Assembly (NCBI GenBank): GCA_021521415.1
Contig: JAIQDT010014643.1
Coordinates: 62,001-126,000, forward strand
Length of the DNA: 64,000 nt
Reading direction: 5' to 3'
From: Bidens hawaiensis
Taxonomy: Eukaryota; Streptophyta; Magnoliopsida; Asterales; Asteraceae
Position numbers and translations under genes: made by a program. Below are positions 9,847-22,531 of this stretch, in pieces; positions within the stretch are counted from its first letter, which is position 1; every line of letters begins with the position of its first letter. The notes beneath the pieces are model-generated. The model did not search any database, was not told the origin of the DNA, and was given only the letters and a program-made list of their open reading frames with translations.

Positions 9847-12800
9847 ATGCCTCCGCTATCTCGCCGATTTCAGAGAAGAGAAGCCTCGCGCATACGTAGA
9901 CAGCAACGTTCCCAGGAAATGGCCGCCGCAATAGCCCAAGCCTTGAGCCAAAACAATACCAATACCTCCAGTTATAACATTAAATCCTTCAACGCGGGTA
10001 ACCCTCCAAAGTTCACAGGTCTTGAAGGAGCCACCGTGATGCTCCAGTGGCTTGAGAAAATAGAAAACACTTTCCTCCACACCCAATGCCCCTCAGACAG
10101 ACGAACCCTGTATGCTTCCAGTGTCCTGGAATCTAGAGCGCTTACATGGTGGAATGGAGTAGCTCATGCGCGTGGCGCAGAGGCTGCTTCTAGCATGACA
10201 TGGGAGGAATTCAAGGAAATTCTTACGCGAGAATTCTGCCCTCCCAACGAAGTTAAGCGCCTGGAGGAGGAATTCTGGAACTTGAAACAATACAGCGGTG
10301 AAGCGCGCGAGTACGCGACGCGCTTCCACGAGCTAAGCTTACTGGTCCCTCACCTTGTTACCCCTTCCCGCCGAGCCATAGAGAAATTTCTTGGGGGTCT
10401 TCCCATGGAAATTCAAGATTCTGTATGGGCCAGAAACCCAGTAACCCTCTCTGACGCCATCGAGTTGGCCGCTGTGCTCAGCGACAACCATGTCAGAGCA
10501 GGAACCCTGTTCCTGCGGGGAACTGAGAAGACCAAAACTGCCCCTGAACCCGCAGAAACCAAACCTGAACCCTCAAACCATAACCAGAAACGTAGGCGCA
10601 GACAAGCTTACGCGCTTACCAACCCGCCCATAGTCCAGCAACCCGCTTACCAGCCTCTAGCATACGCCCCTCAACCTCTGTCAACCTACCCAACACCTCC
10701 TATAGGCCACAACTATGCCATAACCAATCCCGCACTCCCTGCCCCGCCTCCTAAGAAACCTTACACAGGAAACCATCCCTTTTGCCCAACCTGTAGATTT
10801 CACCACCCAACCCAGACCCCGTGTCGACTTTGTACCCGATGTGGCCGCACTGGTCACCTTGTAGAAAACTGTAGAGTCCCTCTCGCCAATCCAATTGCGC
10901 CAACACCACCAGTCTACCCGCAGAACCCACAACCAACCTACCAAAACCCACGACCCAGGTCGTGCTATAACTGCGGTGATCCCAGTCATTTCCGGAACGC
11001 GTGCCCGAGACTACAAGTTCAGATTACGCAAGCGAATCCGGTGAACCAGATTTCAAACCAAGTAACGCGTGGACGAGCTTTTAACATAACCGCGCACCAA
11101 GCGCAAGCGAATAATGACGTAGTTAATGGTACATTTTTACTTAACGGATTTTATGCTTCTGTACTTTTTGATACTGGCGCCGATCGAAGCTTTATCTCTC
11201 GCGCCTTCGAGCAGAAGCTTGCGCGACCGCGCAACGATTTAAAAGAAGATTTTTCAGTTGAATTGGCTAATGGTGAAATTATTTTAATTAACTCAGTGAT
11301 TAAAGATTGTACGCTTAATCTTAACGAAAACGATTTTCTGATTGACCTCATCCCTATGCCTCTTGGAAGCTTTGATGTTATCATTGGTATGGACTGGCTC
11401 TCGCATAATCGCGCCGAAGTTATTTGCGCCAAGAAATTGATTCGCATACCTCGAGAAAATGGTGATCTTTACATTTACGGCGAAAAACCCTCCAGTGGTC
11501 TTAAACTTATGTCTTGCGCCGAAGCCCAAAGGCTCATGCGGAAGAAGTATATTGCATTCCTAGCCCATGTGGTTAAGCCTGCTGAAGAGAAGAAGCTTCG
11601 CGATATCCCTGTTGTGCGTGATTTCCCTGAAGTTTTTCCTGATGATCTTCCTGGTATCCCTCCCGCTCGTAAAGTCGAGTTCCGTATTGATCTTGTCCCT
11701 GGTGCTTCCCCCGTAGCTAAATCTCCTTATCGTCTTGCACCCGCTGAGATGCAAGAATTGGCCAGCCAACTTCAAGAGTTGACTGCTAAAGGATTCATTC
11801 GCCCTAGCTCTTCGCCCTGGGGTGCTCCGGTGTTGTTCGTTAAAAAGAAAGATGGATCGTTTCGCATGTGTATTGATTACCGCGAGTTGAACAAACTCAC
11901 CATTAAAAACCGGTATCCCTTACCGCGTATTGACGACCTCTTTGATCAACTCCAAGGTGCCTCTTGTTTCTCGAAGATTGATCTCCGCTCTGGCTATCAT
12001 CAGTTGCGTATCCGCGATGAAGATATTCCGAAGACTGCTTTTCGAACTCGTTATGGCCATTTTGAATTCTTGGTCATGTCCTTCGGTCTAACCAACGCAC
12101 CCGCCGTTTTCATGGATCTAATGAATCGGGTGTGTAGGCCTTTCTTGGATAAATTCGTGATCGTGTTTATCGATGATGTTCTGGTGTATTCTAAGACCAA
12201 GGCCGAGCATGAGCAACATCTCCGATTGGTATTGCAAAAGCTTAGAGCTGAGCAGCTCTTTGCCAAGCTCTCCAAGTGTGAATTCTGGTCTGATGAAGTA
12301 CAGTTTCTTGGTCATGTTGTAAACAAGATGGGTATTCATGTTGACCCATCCAAGATTGAAGCAATCAAGAACTGGATTACGCCATCCTCTCCTTCTGAGA
12401 TCCGTTCCTTTCTGGGCTTAGCTGGTTATTACCGGCGCTTCATTTCGAACTTCTCGAAGATCGCTTTGCCTTTAACAGCTCTGACGCACAAGGGTAAGCC
12501 GTATATTTGGGGCTCGAAGCAAGAAGAAGCCTTTCTGACGCTCAAGCGTTTGTTGTGTGAAGCTCCTGTTCTTGCGCTACCTGAGGGTAATGATGATTTT
12601 GTCGTGTACTGCGATGCCTCCAACCAATGTCTCGGTTGTGTTCTTATGCAACGAGGCAAGGTTATCGCTTACGCATCAAGGCAACTTAAGATTCATGAAA
12701 AGAATTATACAACCCACGATCTCGAACTTGGTGCAGTTGTTTTTGCCTTGAAGATCTGGAGACACTACCTTTATGGTACTAAGTGTATCCTCTACACCGA

Positions 12801-14454
12801 CCATAAAAGCCTTCAGCATATCTTTGATCAGAAGGAACTTAACATGAGGCAACGCCGATGGAACGAACTCATCAGCGATTACGATTGTGAGATCCGGTAT
12901 CATCCTGGTAAGGCTAATGTGGTAGCCGATGCGCTCAGCCGTAAACCCAGCCAGCTTAACTGTATCTTGCCGCGCACCCAGCTTCACTTTGCGCCAATTC
13001 AAAGCAACCTTGAATCGCGCATTCGTGACGCGCAGCGCGCATCCATCAGTAATGGTAACCTTCGCGCCGAGTTAGCGTGTGGCGCGGAAGCACTCTTTGT
13101 CCCTAATCTGAGTGGAATTCTCTGCTATCTCAATCGCATCTGGATTCCCTTTGATGAGAATCTTCGCGCTGATATCCTGAGTGAAGCACACAAATCTCGG
13201 TATTCTATTCATCCTGGCGCTGATAAGATGTACAAGGATTTGCGCATTACTTATTGGTGGCCCGGTATGAAGAAGGATATTGCTGTGTTCGTAGCTAAAT
13301 GCCTGACTTGTTCTAAAGTAAAAGCTGAACACCAACGCCCATCTGGTTTGCTCGAACAACCAGAAATTCCTACGTGGAAATGGGAAGGTATAGCGATGGA
13401 CTTTATTACCAAGTTACCTTTGACAGCAAGCAAACATGATAGCATTTGGGTAATAGTGGATCGATTGACTAAATCTGCTCACTTTCTGCCCATTCGTGAA
13501 AACTACCGTGTTGAGCATCTCGCGCAGCTTTATGTCAAGGAAATCGTCTGCCGCCATGGTACTCCTTTGAGCATCATATCCGATCGCGATGGCCGTTTTA
13601 TATCTCGCTTTTGGAAATCTCTCCAATCTGCGCTAGGAACTCGCTTGGACATGAGTACGGCATATCATCCTCAGACTGACGGTCAGTCTGAGCGAACTAT
13701 TCAAACTCTTGAGGATATGCTCCGATCTTGTGTTCTTGATTTTGGAGGTAATTGGGATTCGCACCTGCCTTTGATTGAGTTCTCTTATAATAACAGCTAT
13801 CATTCCAGTATCGGTATGGCCCCATTTGAAGCACTTTACGGTCGTAAGTGCCGCTCCCCGATTTGTTGGAGCGAAGTGGGTGAAGCTCAAATCACAGGAC
13901 CCGAACTTGTTCAAGAGACAACCGATAAAATCGCCAAGATCCGTGATCATCTGCTGACTGCCAGAAGCCGACAGAAGAGTTACGCAGATCGTAGGCGAAA
14001 GCCTCTCGAATTTCAAGTTGGTGATCTTGTTCTCCTCAAAGTGTCGCCCTGGAAAGGTGTTGTCCGCTTTGGGAAGAAGGGTAAGCTTGCTCCTCGTTAT
14101 GTTGGTCCATTCAAGATTCTCGCGCGTGTGGGAAAAGTTGCCTACAGACTTGACCTGCCGCCCGCGCTCAGTAATGTGCATCCAACGTTCCATGTATCCA
14201 ATCTCAAGAAGTGTTTAGCTGACGAGAACCTTCACATTCCACTTGATGAAGTTCAAGTTGATGAATCTATGCATTTCATTGAGAAGCCTGTTGAGATTAT
14301 GGATCGCGAGGTTAAGCAAACCAAGCGCAGTCGTATCCCTATCGTGAAAGTTCGCTGGGAGTCCAAGCGCGGAGCCGAGTTTACATGGGAAAGGGAAGAT
14401 CAAATGAAGATCAAGTACCCGCACCTGTTCTCTGCGCAACCTACTTCGAGATAA
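9847..14454 (+). CDS. Gag-Pol polyprotein of Ty3/Gypsy element, intact, 1535 aa
   Basis: One uninterrupted frame. Gag (about residues 50-200) includes the WLEKIENTF and LTWWNGV motifs of the plant retrotransposon gag domain. Two CCHC zinc knuckles follow: [14 protein letters not shown] at about 329 and [14 protein letters not shown] at about 373. The protease active site DTGA is near 442. Reverse transcriptase carries [15 protein letters not shown] and the catalytic FIDD box at about 774. RNase H starts near YCDAS (about 923). Integrase has an HHCC finger (HPGAD...CLTCSK) and a D-D-E core at about D1185, D1246 and E1282, the last pair with the canonical 35-residue spacing. The C-terminus, with FTWEREDQM and YPHLF, resembles a chromodomain, which steers chromovirus integration to particular chromatin. 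Gag and Pol share one frame, so no frameshift is needed. All catalytic residues checked are present. Confidence 0.96.
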   Translation: MPPLSRRFQRREASRIRRQQRSQEMAAAIAQALSQNNTNTSSYNIKSFNAGNPPKFTGLEGATVMLQWLEKIENTFLHTQCPSDRRTLYASSVLESRALTWWNGVAHARGAEAASSMTWEEFKEILTREFCPPNEVKRLEEEFWNLKQYSGEAREYATRFHELSLLVPHLVTPSRRAIEKFLGGLPMEIQDSVWARNPVTLSDAIELAAVLSDNHVRAGTLFLRGTEKTKTAPEPAETKPEPSNHNQKRRRRQAYALTNPPIVQQPAYQPLAYAPQPLSTYPTPPIGHNYAITNPALPAPPPKKPYTGNHPFCPTCRFHHPTQTPCRLCTRCGRTGHLVENCRVPLANPIAPTPPVYPQNPQPTYQNPRPRSCYNCGDPSHFRNACPRLQVQITQANPVNQISNQVTRGRAFNITAHQAQANNDVVNGTFLLNGFYASVLFDTGADRSFISRAFEQKLARPRNDLKEDFSVELANGEIILINSVIKDCTLNLNENDFLIDLIPMPLGSFDVIIGMDWLSHNRAEVICAKKLIRIPRENGDLYIYGEKPSSGLKLMSCAEAQRLMRKKYIAFLAHVVKPAEEKKLRDIPVVRDFPEVFPDDLPGIPPARKVEFRIDLVPGASPVAKSPYRLAPAEMQELASQLQELTAKGFIRPSSSPWGAPVLFVKKKDGSFRMCIDYRELNKLTIKNRYPLPRIDDLFDQLQGASCFSKIDLRSGYHQLRIRDEDIPKTAFRTRYGHFEFLVMSFGLTNAPAVFMDLMNRVCRPFLDKFVIVFIDDVLVYSKTKAEHEQHLRLVLQKLRAEQLFAKLSKCEFWSDEVQFLGHVVNKMGIHVDPSKIEAIKNWITPSSPSEIRSFLGLAGYYRRFISNFSKIALPLTALTHKGKPYIWGSKQEEAFLTLKRLLCEAPVLALPEGNDDFVVYCDASNQCLGCVLMQRGKVIAYASRQLKIHEKNYTTHDLELGAVVFALKIWRHYLYGTKCILYTDHKSLQHIFDQKELNMRQRRWNELISDYDCEIRYHPGKANVVADALSRKPSQLNCILPRTQLHFAPIQSNLESRIRDAQRASISNGNLRAELACGAEALFVPNLSGILCYLNRIWIPFDENLRADILSEAHKSRYSIHPGADKMYKDLRITYWWPGMKKDIAVFVAKCLTCSKVKAEHQRPSGLLEQPEIPTWKWEGIAMDFITKLPLTASKHDSIWVIVDRLTKSAHFLPIRENYRVEHLAQLYVKEIVCRHGTPLSIISDRDGRFISRFWKSLQSALGTRLDMSTAYHPQTDGQSERTIQTLEDMLRSCVLDFGGNWDSHLPLIEFSYNNSYHSSIGMAPFEALYGRKCRSPICWSEVGEAQITGPELVQETTDKIAKIRDHLLTARSRQKSYADRRRKPLEFQVGDLVLLKVSPWKGVVRFGKKGKLAPRYVGPFKILARVGKVAYRLDLPPALSNVHPTFHVSNLKKCLADENLHIPLDEVQVDESMHFIEKPVEIMDREVKQTKRSRIPIVKVRWESKRGAEFTWEREDQMKIKYPHLFSAQPTSR

Positions 14455-14474
14455 ATTTCGGGACGAAATTTCTT

Positions 14475-14487
14475 AAAGTAGGGGAGA
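14475..14487 (+). other. Polypurine tract of the Gypsy element
   Basis: AAAGTAGGGGAGA lies directly upstream of the 3' LTR start at 14489, the position where plus-strand DNA synthesis is primed in LTR retrotransposons. Confidence 0.8.
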
Positions 14488-14488
14488 C

Positions 14489-16406
14489 TGTGACATCTGC
14501 CCGATCCGACCCGACCCAGGTACCCGTTTCTCTGACCCGATCTCTTTCTTTTATGATTTAATATTTATTTATACTTATATTTTACTTTTAATAATAATAA
14601 TATATTTTCCTTTCCGCCTCTTTCTCTCTCTTTCTTTCCGCCGTCCCGTCCCTCTTCCTTCTCTCTTTCCGCCTTCTGTTCCCTCTTGTCGCTGTCCCGC
14701 CCTTAAGCCTTGTTTCCTCTTTCTTCTAACTCTTTGCTTGTCCTTTGGTTCCTCCCGCTTAAGGATGTCTGCAGCTCCACGCGCCAGACTCCTTACATGG
14801 AAGCCTGCGTGAAGACATCTTGTTCCTGCGATGCGTGGAGAGAACTCTTCTCGCAGCGCGCTAAGAATGTATGTTCTTCCCGCAATGCGCTAAGAATGTA
14901 TGTTCTTCCCGCGATGCGCTTAGAATTCTTGTTCTTCACGCAGCACGCGAAGGATTTGTGATTCTTCCCGCAGTGCGCTAAGGATTGTTGTGCCAGCCTT
15001 CGCGCTCGCGCACTCAGCCTTCCCGCGCTTAACCCTTGTATCTTCTGTTTAAATCTAGCCGTTTGCTTTTGTGTTGTCTTATCTTTTGAGCCGTTGACCT
15101 AACCCATCTAATGTCTGAATAGTTACTTTCGGCGCAGCATGCGCACCAACCCCATTGGTTGACAGATAAAGTGACTGACATAATCTTTTGAGATCTGCTT
15201 TTGCCATGCTTGACCAGTACCTTTATCTGACCCGCCCATGCTTTTTACTGTTCCCTGACAGCTTTATCTTGCCCCCTGCAGCTGCCATATCTTTTGATAT
15301 CTTTACTTTTCAGAACTTTTTACCGTTGATATCTTTTCTTTTACTTTTTGAGATCTTTTCCCCTTTTTCTAGGGTTTGTGTCTCCTAGGGTTTTCCTATA
15401 TATAATAATAATATTTTCATAACACATCACACACAAACACTTAATCTCTCCTGTTCTCTTGCTCCTTGCTCTCTCTGCCGTCTTCCTCTCTGCCTCCGTC
15501 TTCCTCCCTGTTCTGCCCTGCTTTTCCGGTAATATATATATATTATATAATAATTTACTTATTAATTATGCTAACTTATTATCAAGACTTAAAACAGATC
15601 ATTAAAACAATAATCTTATTTATAGGTTAACTTGTGCTTGTTTAAAGTTGGTTCTTGCTTTATCTTACACCGCATCGTTTAGCAAGTGAGTTATCTCGTA
15701 TCTAATCCCTTTTTATTTTAAATGCTTTGGGATGTTCATGTGTTCATACAAAACTTGAGTCTTAAACTGTTTATGAACTTTAGTCGCGCAGTATCCCATG
15801 TGTTGAGGACGTAGACTTGGCTGTTTATTTGTATGTGTGGATCATTAACCGTATGGACGGTCTATTCCGCAGTTTTCATGGTACCATTAGATGAACACGG
15901 GAGAACTATCGTTTATGATTTTCTCTTTTGTATACACATGCACAGTTAGTCTTGTTTGTGAGCTCAATTGTGAGCACTGGCAGTCTTGTCTCTTAGAGTT
16001 GGTCCCGATCAGATTACACCCTTGTTGAAAACCAGACATACACATGTTGCGCGCAGATTTATTGTTATCTATGTATTGTATTAAACTTGATTTCTCACCA
16101 ACACGCAAGTGTTTGACGTTTATTTTAACACATGTTCAGGTTTGCAGTAGCTGTTTTGGAGCTTGTGGACACGTAGGACGTTTTCACTTTTGGACCTAGA
16201 ATTAAAATGTATCAAGACAAGTTAATGTTGTTTGAATGTTATAATTTATAATATATTGATTTATGTTTGATTTATGTTCTTTATTTTCCCCGCTGCGCGT
16301 GCGCGATAAAATGTGTATTAATAAATATTGACACCAATAGTGTCACGAGTAATGAAACAATATGTGGCGCCCCGATGTATAATCCGCCTTTGGTCGGGGT
16401 GTTACA
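14489..16406 (+). repeat. 3' LTR of the young Gypsy element
   Basis: Same length (1918 bp) as the 5' LTR. It is preceded by the purine-rich tract AAAGTAGGGGAGAC and followed by the CTTGT target duplication. I saw no substitution or indel in the stretches compared by eye; a full alignment was not computed. Confidence 0.95.
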
Positions 16407-17276
16407 CTTGTGGTTGATCTTTTTGTCCGGTCCCTCACGGGTGTTTGACATAGGACTTGTGGTTGATCTTGCCCGGACACGTTTAGGTCGATCCCTACAT
16501 GAGCATCTGAGCTACTAGATGAGACATATGCACCGAATGAAGTAATTTTCATACGCTTTGGCATCGAGCCACCATCATGGTCCGGTGTAACTAACTCGAC
16601 CCATTTCAAGCACAACTTGAGTATTTGCCACAAGTAGTCCTCGCCCGACGTTTTTACCGTTCCTTACTTGTTGAACACTTCAGCTTTCCATTCGTCGCAT
16701 GTGGATTTGTAAACTTGAAGATCATTGCTCCCGCTCGCTCGCATTCAACAACCGTTATCGTTACGTAAATTTGTAAAAAGTCCGACAAATTTGCGAGTGT
16801 CGGGCCATCTTCCCGATATCATGTTGCCGTTACGGTTCATACTTCCCACCATCCTATAGAACAACTCTCGCACTTTGCCCAAAATATACGGTGCTTTTGA
16901 TATTCCGCTACAACTAAATAAAGATAAGTTTATAACATATTTTTAAAATTTTATACGAAACAAAAATAAAGGTTAAAGAAAATATCGGCTTGTCAATCTT
17001 CGGATATTTTTCAACCCAAACACGGCACAAACCTTTTTCTCCTCTTTTGTCCAAGGAGTTGTTTTTCTTTTTGTAACGACTTTCTCGACCGCTCGGATCA
17101 AGCCTCACGCTCCTCCTTGGTTCTTCTTTTTTGGGCTCGCTTGCCCTTGGTAGCCTCTTTACGAACCTCGTGTGTCTCCGGAACAAAAAGTCGGGAGACG
17201 ATGGTGGCATTTGACTCAAGTTGTGCTCCATCCCGGTGGTGCCAAACACGCTGTCGTCGTCTTGACCAAAAGGCAT
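16407..17276 (-). pseudogene. 5' part of a Harbinger-type (NAM-associated) pseudogene
   Basis: From ATG at 17276 the minus strand reads MPFGQDDDSVFGTTGMEHNL, a Ser/Pro and Lys-rich segment, then GEKGLCRVWVEKYPKI (trihelix/SANT-like start). Further on come FYRMVGSMN, ISGRWPDTRKFVG and LWQILKLCLKWVELVTPDHD, then PKRMKITSFGAYVSSSS. This order matches plant proteins with a SANT-like domain plus the NAM-associated C-terminal domain, which are PIF/Harbinger ORF1 derivatives. Several frame breaks and stops (after about 17000, and near 16760 and 16660) show it is dead. The Gypsy element is inserted after the segment near 16412, and the gene resumes at 7274. Confidence 0.55.
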
Positions 17277-17299
17277 CTCCGGTCAATAATACCCACCCC

Positions 17300-18560
17300 A
17301 TTAATCCATACTTTTAAAAAAAGGTAGATGAGTAATATGGTATATATATTTTTTTTGAAGTAGGGTATAGAGAATTGAGAGTGTTGGTAATATTTTAAAG
17401 TTAATAGGGGGTTTATATAGGTATAATTTTTTTTAAAAAAAATTCTTTTATTTTAATTTACTCCAAGCCCAATGGTCAAATCTCGGGTCCTTAGTCCCAA
17501 CGTTTACTTTAGCCAGCGCGAGCCGGCTCGTGAGGCCGGTCGCAGCTAGGCGTTGTGGTGTTTTTGGCTGACCTGGCTTGCGTCAGGCCACTCACGGCTG
17601 TGATGACAGGCCACAACGACAGTTTTACAGGGAAATCACCTATACTTCATCCGTGTACCCATTTCCAAAATAAAGTGAATCCTATACGGGGATTCACCAT
17701 TCGTCAACTGAAACTCAAGCATGTGGATGGTTTTTAATAAATGAGAGATATAGGCATGAGAACGTTGATTTTGAATTAAATTATATAGAAAAAGATAGAA
17801 ATGAATTGTAAATGCTTTAAGCTGTATGTAGTATATAAAAATTCGTGACACGTTAATTAAAGTAGGAAACTGAAAGCATCTTGGTATGTTTGAAGTCACG
17901 GACTATATATCAAATCAACATTTGCTACCATAAATTTAAATTGATTTAAGTAATCTGGCATAGCATAACTCTATGATTTAAAGGTGTTACAAATATACCA
18001 CTTACGATCATTAGTATAGAAAATAAATTTATTTTGTGAAATAAAATAAATGTTGTGACTTACAATGACCATGTGTAAGAAAATCCATAAATGTTGTTCG
18101 ACGATGTGGGGTGGGGGTATTTATGTCAATTAAGGTAAAAGAGCGGTGGTCGGTTCGATGTTCCGGGACGGATGTACATGTACAGTCGATGAGCAGAACA
18201 CAAGAACGAGAAAGTGGGGCCCACCTCCTTTTGTTTTTGGCGGGTAAATATTAGCGGTTGGTTGACAACACGATGATGACCCACAATCTTACCATACCAT
18301 TACCCATCAACTATTACCATCTGACACTTTGGTCCTTCTACTTTCTTGATCTTGTATTAAGAGTTGGGACACAATGAAATACAATATAATTTTGAGCTTT
18401 TTTTTTCTTTTTTTCAATTTATCAATAATAAAAATATAAAGTATAAGGTTGCAGGTATTGTTGAAACAACGTCAGGTACATATTAACTTTTAAACGCACA
18501 CATAATTATTGTTAGGGTTATCTTCAAGATTTCGGATGTCCTAGACGAGTATAAATAAAA
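17300..18560. other. Spacer with no supported gene
   Basis: AT-rich DNA with a GC-richer island at about 17510-17630 (GCCGGCTCGTGAGGCCGG palindromic core). The open frames here are short, lack domains and look like chance. Confidence 0.45.
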
Positions 18561-19098
18561 GGCAAATTAGATTTTAATAATCTCAACAGAATATTATTAA
18601 CCGATAATAATTCAAACTTAGTTTATTCTCGCTGGTGATCCCAAATTTTTTTAAAAAATGGCTCTTAGTGATCTTCCATTAAAAAAACTTAACGGCGTTA
18701 AGTTTTTATTGACTGTCAAACTGAATTTTTATGGTTTTTGGTTGGAAGGAGAATATGAGTTGATTGATGTAATACTTAGCTCGAAACGATGCTCCAAACA
18801 ACTTGTTTAGTACTTCAAATCGGGTGTTTAAACTTTCAATTAACAAAAATTAAGTCGTTTGGAAAATTGTTTCGAGCTAAGTTTTAACTTAATCGGCTCG
18901 TATCATCCTTTCGATCAGAAGCCCTAAATATTCATTTTGAAATTCGGAAAAACACTTAACTCCGTTAAGTTTTATTTTAATGAGTGACCACTGGGAGCCT
19001 ACATTTTTAAATTTTGGACCAGCGGTAGAAATAAACTCAATTGAGATTGTTATTGACTAATACCATTTAATTTGGATTATTAAAATCCAATCTGGTTA
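18561..19098. mobile_element. Palindromic MITE, copy 1 (~540 bp)
   Basis: The two halves are imperfect inverted repeats over nearly the whole length. Left: TTAGATTTTAATAATCTC, AGTTTATT, CGCTGGT, then AACTTAACGGCGTTAAG, then CTTAGCTCGAAAC. Right: the complements, with GTTTCGAGCTAAG, CTTAACTCCGTTAAG, ACCAGCGG and GATTATTAAAATCCAAT. A diverged relative of the same layout lies at about 30790-31310, so this is a small family. No coding capacity. The target duplication could not be placed, so the superfamily is open. Confidence 0.65.
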
Positions 19099-19146
19099 AA
19101 CAATAAACAAGAAAAAGAAAAGTTATATGAATTGAAAGGCTTTTCT

Positions 19147-19150
<4 letters not shown>

Positions 19151-19218
<68 letters not shown>
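19151..19218. repeat. (AT)n microsatellite
   Basis: An uninterrupted run of about 34 AT dinucleotides. Such runs are length-polymorphic and prone to assembly error. Confidence 0.95.
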
Positions 19219-19220
<2 letters not shown>

Positions 19221-21890
19221 CTTTAAAGCTTTGGGCCTCACGAGCCCTTAGCGACGATTGAGATCCAACCTATTTCAGAGACGGCCCTTATTAACTAACT
19301 TTATTAAATAACTAGGTAGCAACCTGTCGCGTTGTGATGATGGACACGAATTATGTTAGTCCCATCTAGGTTCGTACTTGAACATACATTAAACGCAAAC
19401 ACACAAATTAGTAAACACGTAGAATAGTAATGATATCTATATAACATATGATACAAAAATTTTACATATTGAAAACAACGTTTATTCGGTCGATAAAACA
19501 CAGTCTTTATATTTGATCGGTATCATCTATGTTTGTTAAGTTTCGGAACTAAACCTAAAAAATAGTTACGTCAAGTTAACATTATTAAGACAAAAACATT
19601 GGCGTTAGTGCGTTACGGCGACGGCTCAATGCGAATTCCATCGGTATCAATTAGGTTCATTACGTGTACAAAAAGTAATCATAAAAAATAATTTCATCAT
19701 ATTTAAAAAAATAAACAAATAAAACATTATTAAAAAAAACCTAATACAACAATCAATACATGGATAACTAAAAATAATAGTTGCTACACAATAGAGACTT
19801 GAACTTGGGCATACAACGAGGAGAAGACTTAGAAAGCTTCATCAACCATCAAACCAACTCAACAACTCAAATAACTTTTGAAACTAATTATATAAATAGT
19901 CAAAGTCATAACCTTAAACTTTGTGGGATCAAAGTTTTCAATTATACTAATTTATAATATAATGTATGTATAAATTGTGGGCATTATAAAAGGCACGTAA
20001 CTAAAAGTGGATAAGATAATATGCAGCAATGTAGTTATTTTCTACAACTCTAGGCTTGATAAAACCTTACATGTGACAACTAGCTTGGCACAAGTTAGCT
20101 TTAATGGATGGAAAAGCTTTCGTGTTGATCTTGAAAATGCAGTTTCTGACACTGATTGAAAACATGAGTATCTCATCACCCATGCCGATCAAATATGTTT
20201 GTAAAGCATGCAAGCCTATAAATTTCAATAACTTTGTTCACGTGTCTACTAATATTTCAGTCATGTTGAAACATTGGCTTAATCTTGAAATGTTGGGTTC
20301 CATTATTTCTTAAATCAGTGATCTCACATGGCATCGTTTATTAAGACATTAGTTATCCAACTAAGCAATAAATTGAAAGAATAAGAATATTTGTTGTGAT
20401 TGTTGGACTTAACTGGAAAGGGGCACCCTTCGACAATAGATTTTCTCTTTAGGTCTTCAATTAACGTCACCCACTCTAATATCAATTGTTGAACTTAATT
20501 TGATCGAGCAATACCGATAATTTTAGGTAACTCCCCATGACTATTTCAACATTATTTAAAATGAAATCACACAAATTACAATAGTGATGTGTTTGTGCCA
20601 AATAATATGATTTCACACTTTTGCTTTCCCTTAATTTTTGTTTGGAATTTTGTGAATAAGTTACGTGTAGAAATAATGTTCACCTTCGATGGCAACCCAA
20701 TATCATTTGGATCCATTAATTTTTTTTTTTTTTTTTTTGAAATGATTTGAAAGTATAGAGAGAAGAATAAAGTGTAGAGGTGAGTGTGGTTCAAGTTTAT
20801 GGAAATTTTGGATATCTACAAGGTTTCTTTTTTTATTTAAAAAAAATAAAGAAAATCATCCCCAACGATCTGATGACCATTACTATGCAATACTAGACCG
20901 AGCTCCCAACCTCACTCATGCTACTCGATTTAAGGGGATATTGTCCCCTGACTTACTTGGTTACCATATCAAGTAAACAACGACCTCTCTCATCCTTAAG
21001 TTATGCATAACAACGTATATTATGAATAGTTTCGAGAATACCCAGTCCCCAAACAAAATTAAATATTCATATTTTCAATCTAAAAAGGTTTAAATATAAA
21101 AGACTTATATGCATGCAATATTCATTGGTTCTCATTATCATTTTTTAAAATTCAAAAAAAGATTTAAAAGTATTAGGTTGATTATGTATATAAACTACGC
21201 ATGTGTATGTAACATATGAAGTTTAATAGTTTTTAACGTGGATAAATCACGCATATGTTTATGTTTGTAAGAAATAGAATAATTAAAAACTTAAATGGTT
21301 TAAATTTGTTTTGCATGTACCTCCATAAATTTTCTTTGTAATTATATAATCCACCAACAAATAAAAATAAATAGAAACCTACCTCATGCATTTAGGTTTG
21401 TTGATTGATTAAAATTTTGGTGCGCCATTTGCATCATTTGATAACACAAAGTTATGCTATGACAAGTTGTTTGGGTATAAAAGAAATATATTACATTAAA
21501 TTTGATGCTGCAATACAAAGAATGGAGACAACATTGTGTTGAAACTTTCTGTTAGCAATAAATCAAATACATAGATGGGAAAAGAGAATGGGTATAAAAG
21601 AACAAGTCAACTAAATCCAATACCACTCAAATTAGCTAGGGCCCCTTTTATAGATTAGCATAAAATGTTTATTTGAATGTGTAAAATTGAGCACAACCTA
21701 ACTTTTCCCTTTTCCATATATGCTAAGCATTAAATGTGCATTAAATTCAATAAGTATAAAGTGAATTAGGATTTGTACGAAGCGAAGACATTATAATCGA
21801 AAGACAACTGGGACATGATAAAAGATTAAAACGTATGTAAACCAGACAAATTACCAAAAGGTATTTGGTTTGTTACAAGGAACCCCCCTT
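19219..21890. other. AT-rich spacer with no supported gene
   Basis: I found only short chance frames, a poly-T run at about 20719-20738 and scattered low-complexity patches. No splice-linked coding exons or RNA gene were recognised on either strand. Confidence 0.45.
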
Positions 21891-21899
21891 CTGAATTTG

Positions 21900-22408
21900 A
21901 GGGTATGAGTCTTGCCTGTAACAAGCTGAACGTTCAATAAACTATTTATGAACCGTTCGGCGTTAAATGAGCGAACATGAACAAGAAGTTTGTGATCATT
22001 TAATTAAGCGAGCGGACATGAATGCATGTTTCACTCCTTCATATTTTATGTTCCTGAATGTTCGTTTATGTTCATCTTTAATGAAACTTTGGTTGAATTA
22101 TATACTTAATGTTTTGTATCTGTTTGTCTGTGTTCATTTGTGTGTTCACCGATGTTCAGTTATGTTTGTTCATATATGTTCATTTTTGCTTGTTTATATG
22201 TGTTCAAGGATGTTCTTTTATGTTCGTGAAGTGTTGGTTTATATTTAAATGAACAAATATAAATGACCACAAACATGGTTATTTTTCAATCGAACGACTA
22301 TGAACACAAATATTTGTCTGATTAAGTGTTCGTGTTTATATTCATTTAAAGTTAAATGAGCGAACATAAACATGCCATTGTTCATGTTCATTCGGTTTAT
22401 TTACAGGC
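21900..22408. repeat. GTTCAT-rich dispersed repeat
   Basis: Rich in GTTCATTTATGTTCG-like words on one side and TGAACATAAACA-like words on the other. The edges read GCCTGTAA and TTTACAGGC, a possible 8-9 bp inverted terminal pair, which would fit a non-autonomous hAT-type element. No target duplication was found, so the class is tentative. Confidence 0.4.
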
Positions 22409-22531
22409 CCGTTAGAGTAGAGTAAATGTGTGTGTAGGTTATTATTCAACCGTTGGAGTAGCGTAAATGTGTTTGTAGGTTATTGTTCAACCGTTGGAGT
22501 AGCGGAAATGTGTTTGTAGGCTGTTATTCAA
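22409..22531. repeat. Three-copy 41 bp tandem repeat
   Basis: Units at 22409, 22450 and 22491 share CCGTTGGAGTAGCGTAAATG then TGTTTGTAGGTTATTGTTCAA, with a few substitutions and an exact period of 41 bp. Confidence 0.85.

Larger units (their letters stand above)
7275..16406 (+). mobile_element. Complete Ty3/Gypsy (chromovirus-like) LTR retrotransposon
   Basis: The element is 9132 bp: 5' LTR 7275-9192, primer-binding site at 9196, leader, gag-pol 9847-14454, polypurine tract near 14475-14487, and 3' LTR 14489-16406. A perfect 5 bp target duplication CTTGT flanks it (7270-7274 and 16407-16411). Both LTRs are 1918 bp, every feature compared sits at a constant offset of 7214, and open frames inside the two LTRs translate identically, so insertion must be recent. 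The coding frame is uninterrupted. The C-terminal chromodomain-like stretch and the Met-tRNA primer site fit a plant chromovirus, perhaps Tekay/Del. The element split a Harbinger-type pseudogene. Confidence 0.97.

Noticed and set aside
9856..14439. Many antisense open frames across gag-pol
   Set aside because: They are shadows of the intact 1535-codon sense frame caused by its codon use; none has a recognisable domain.
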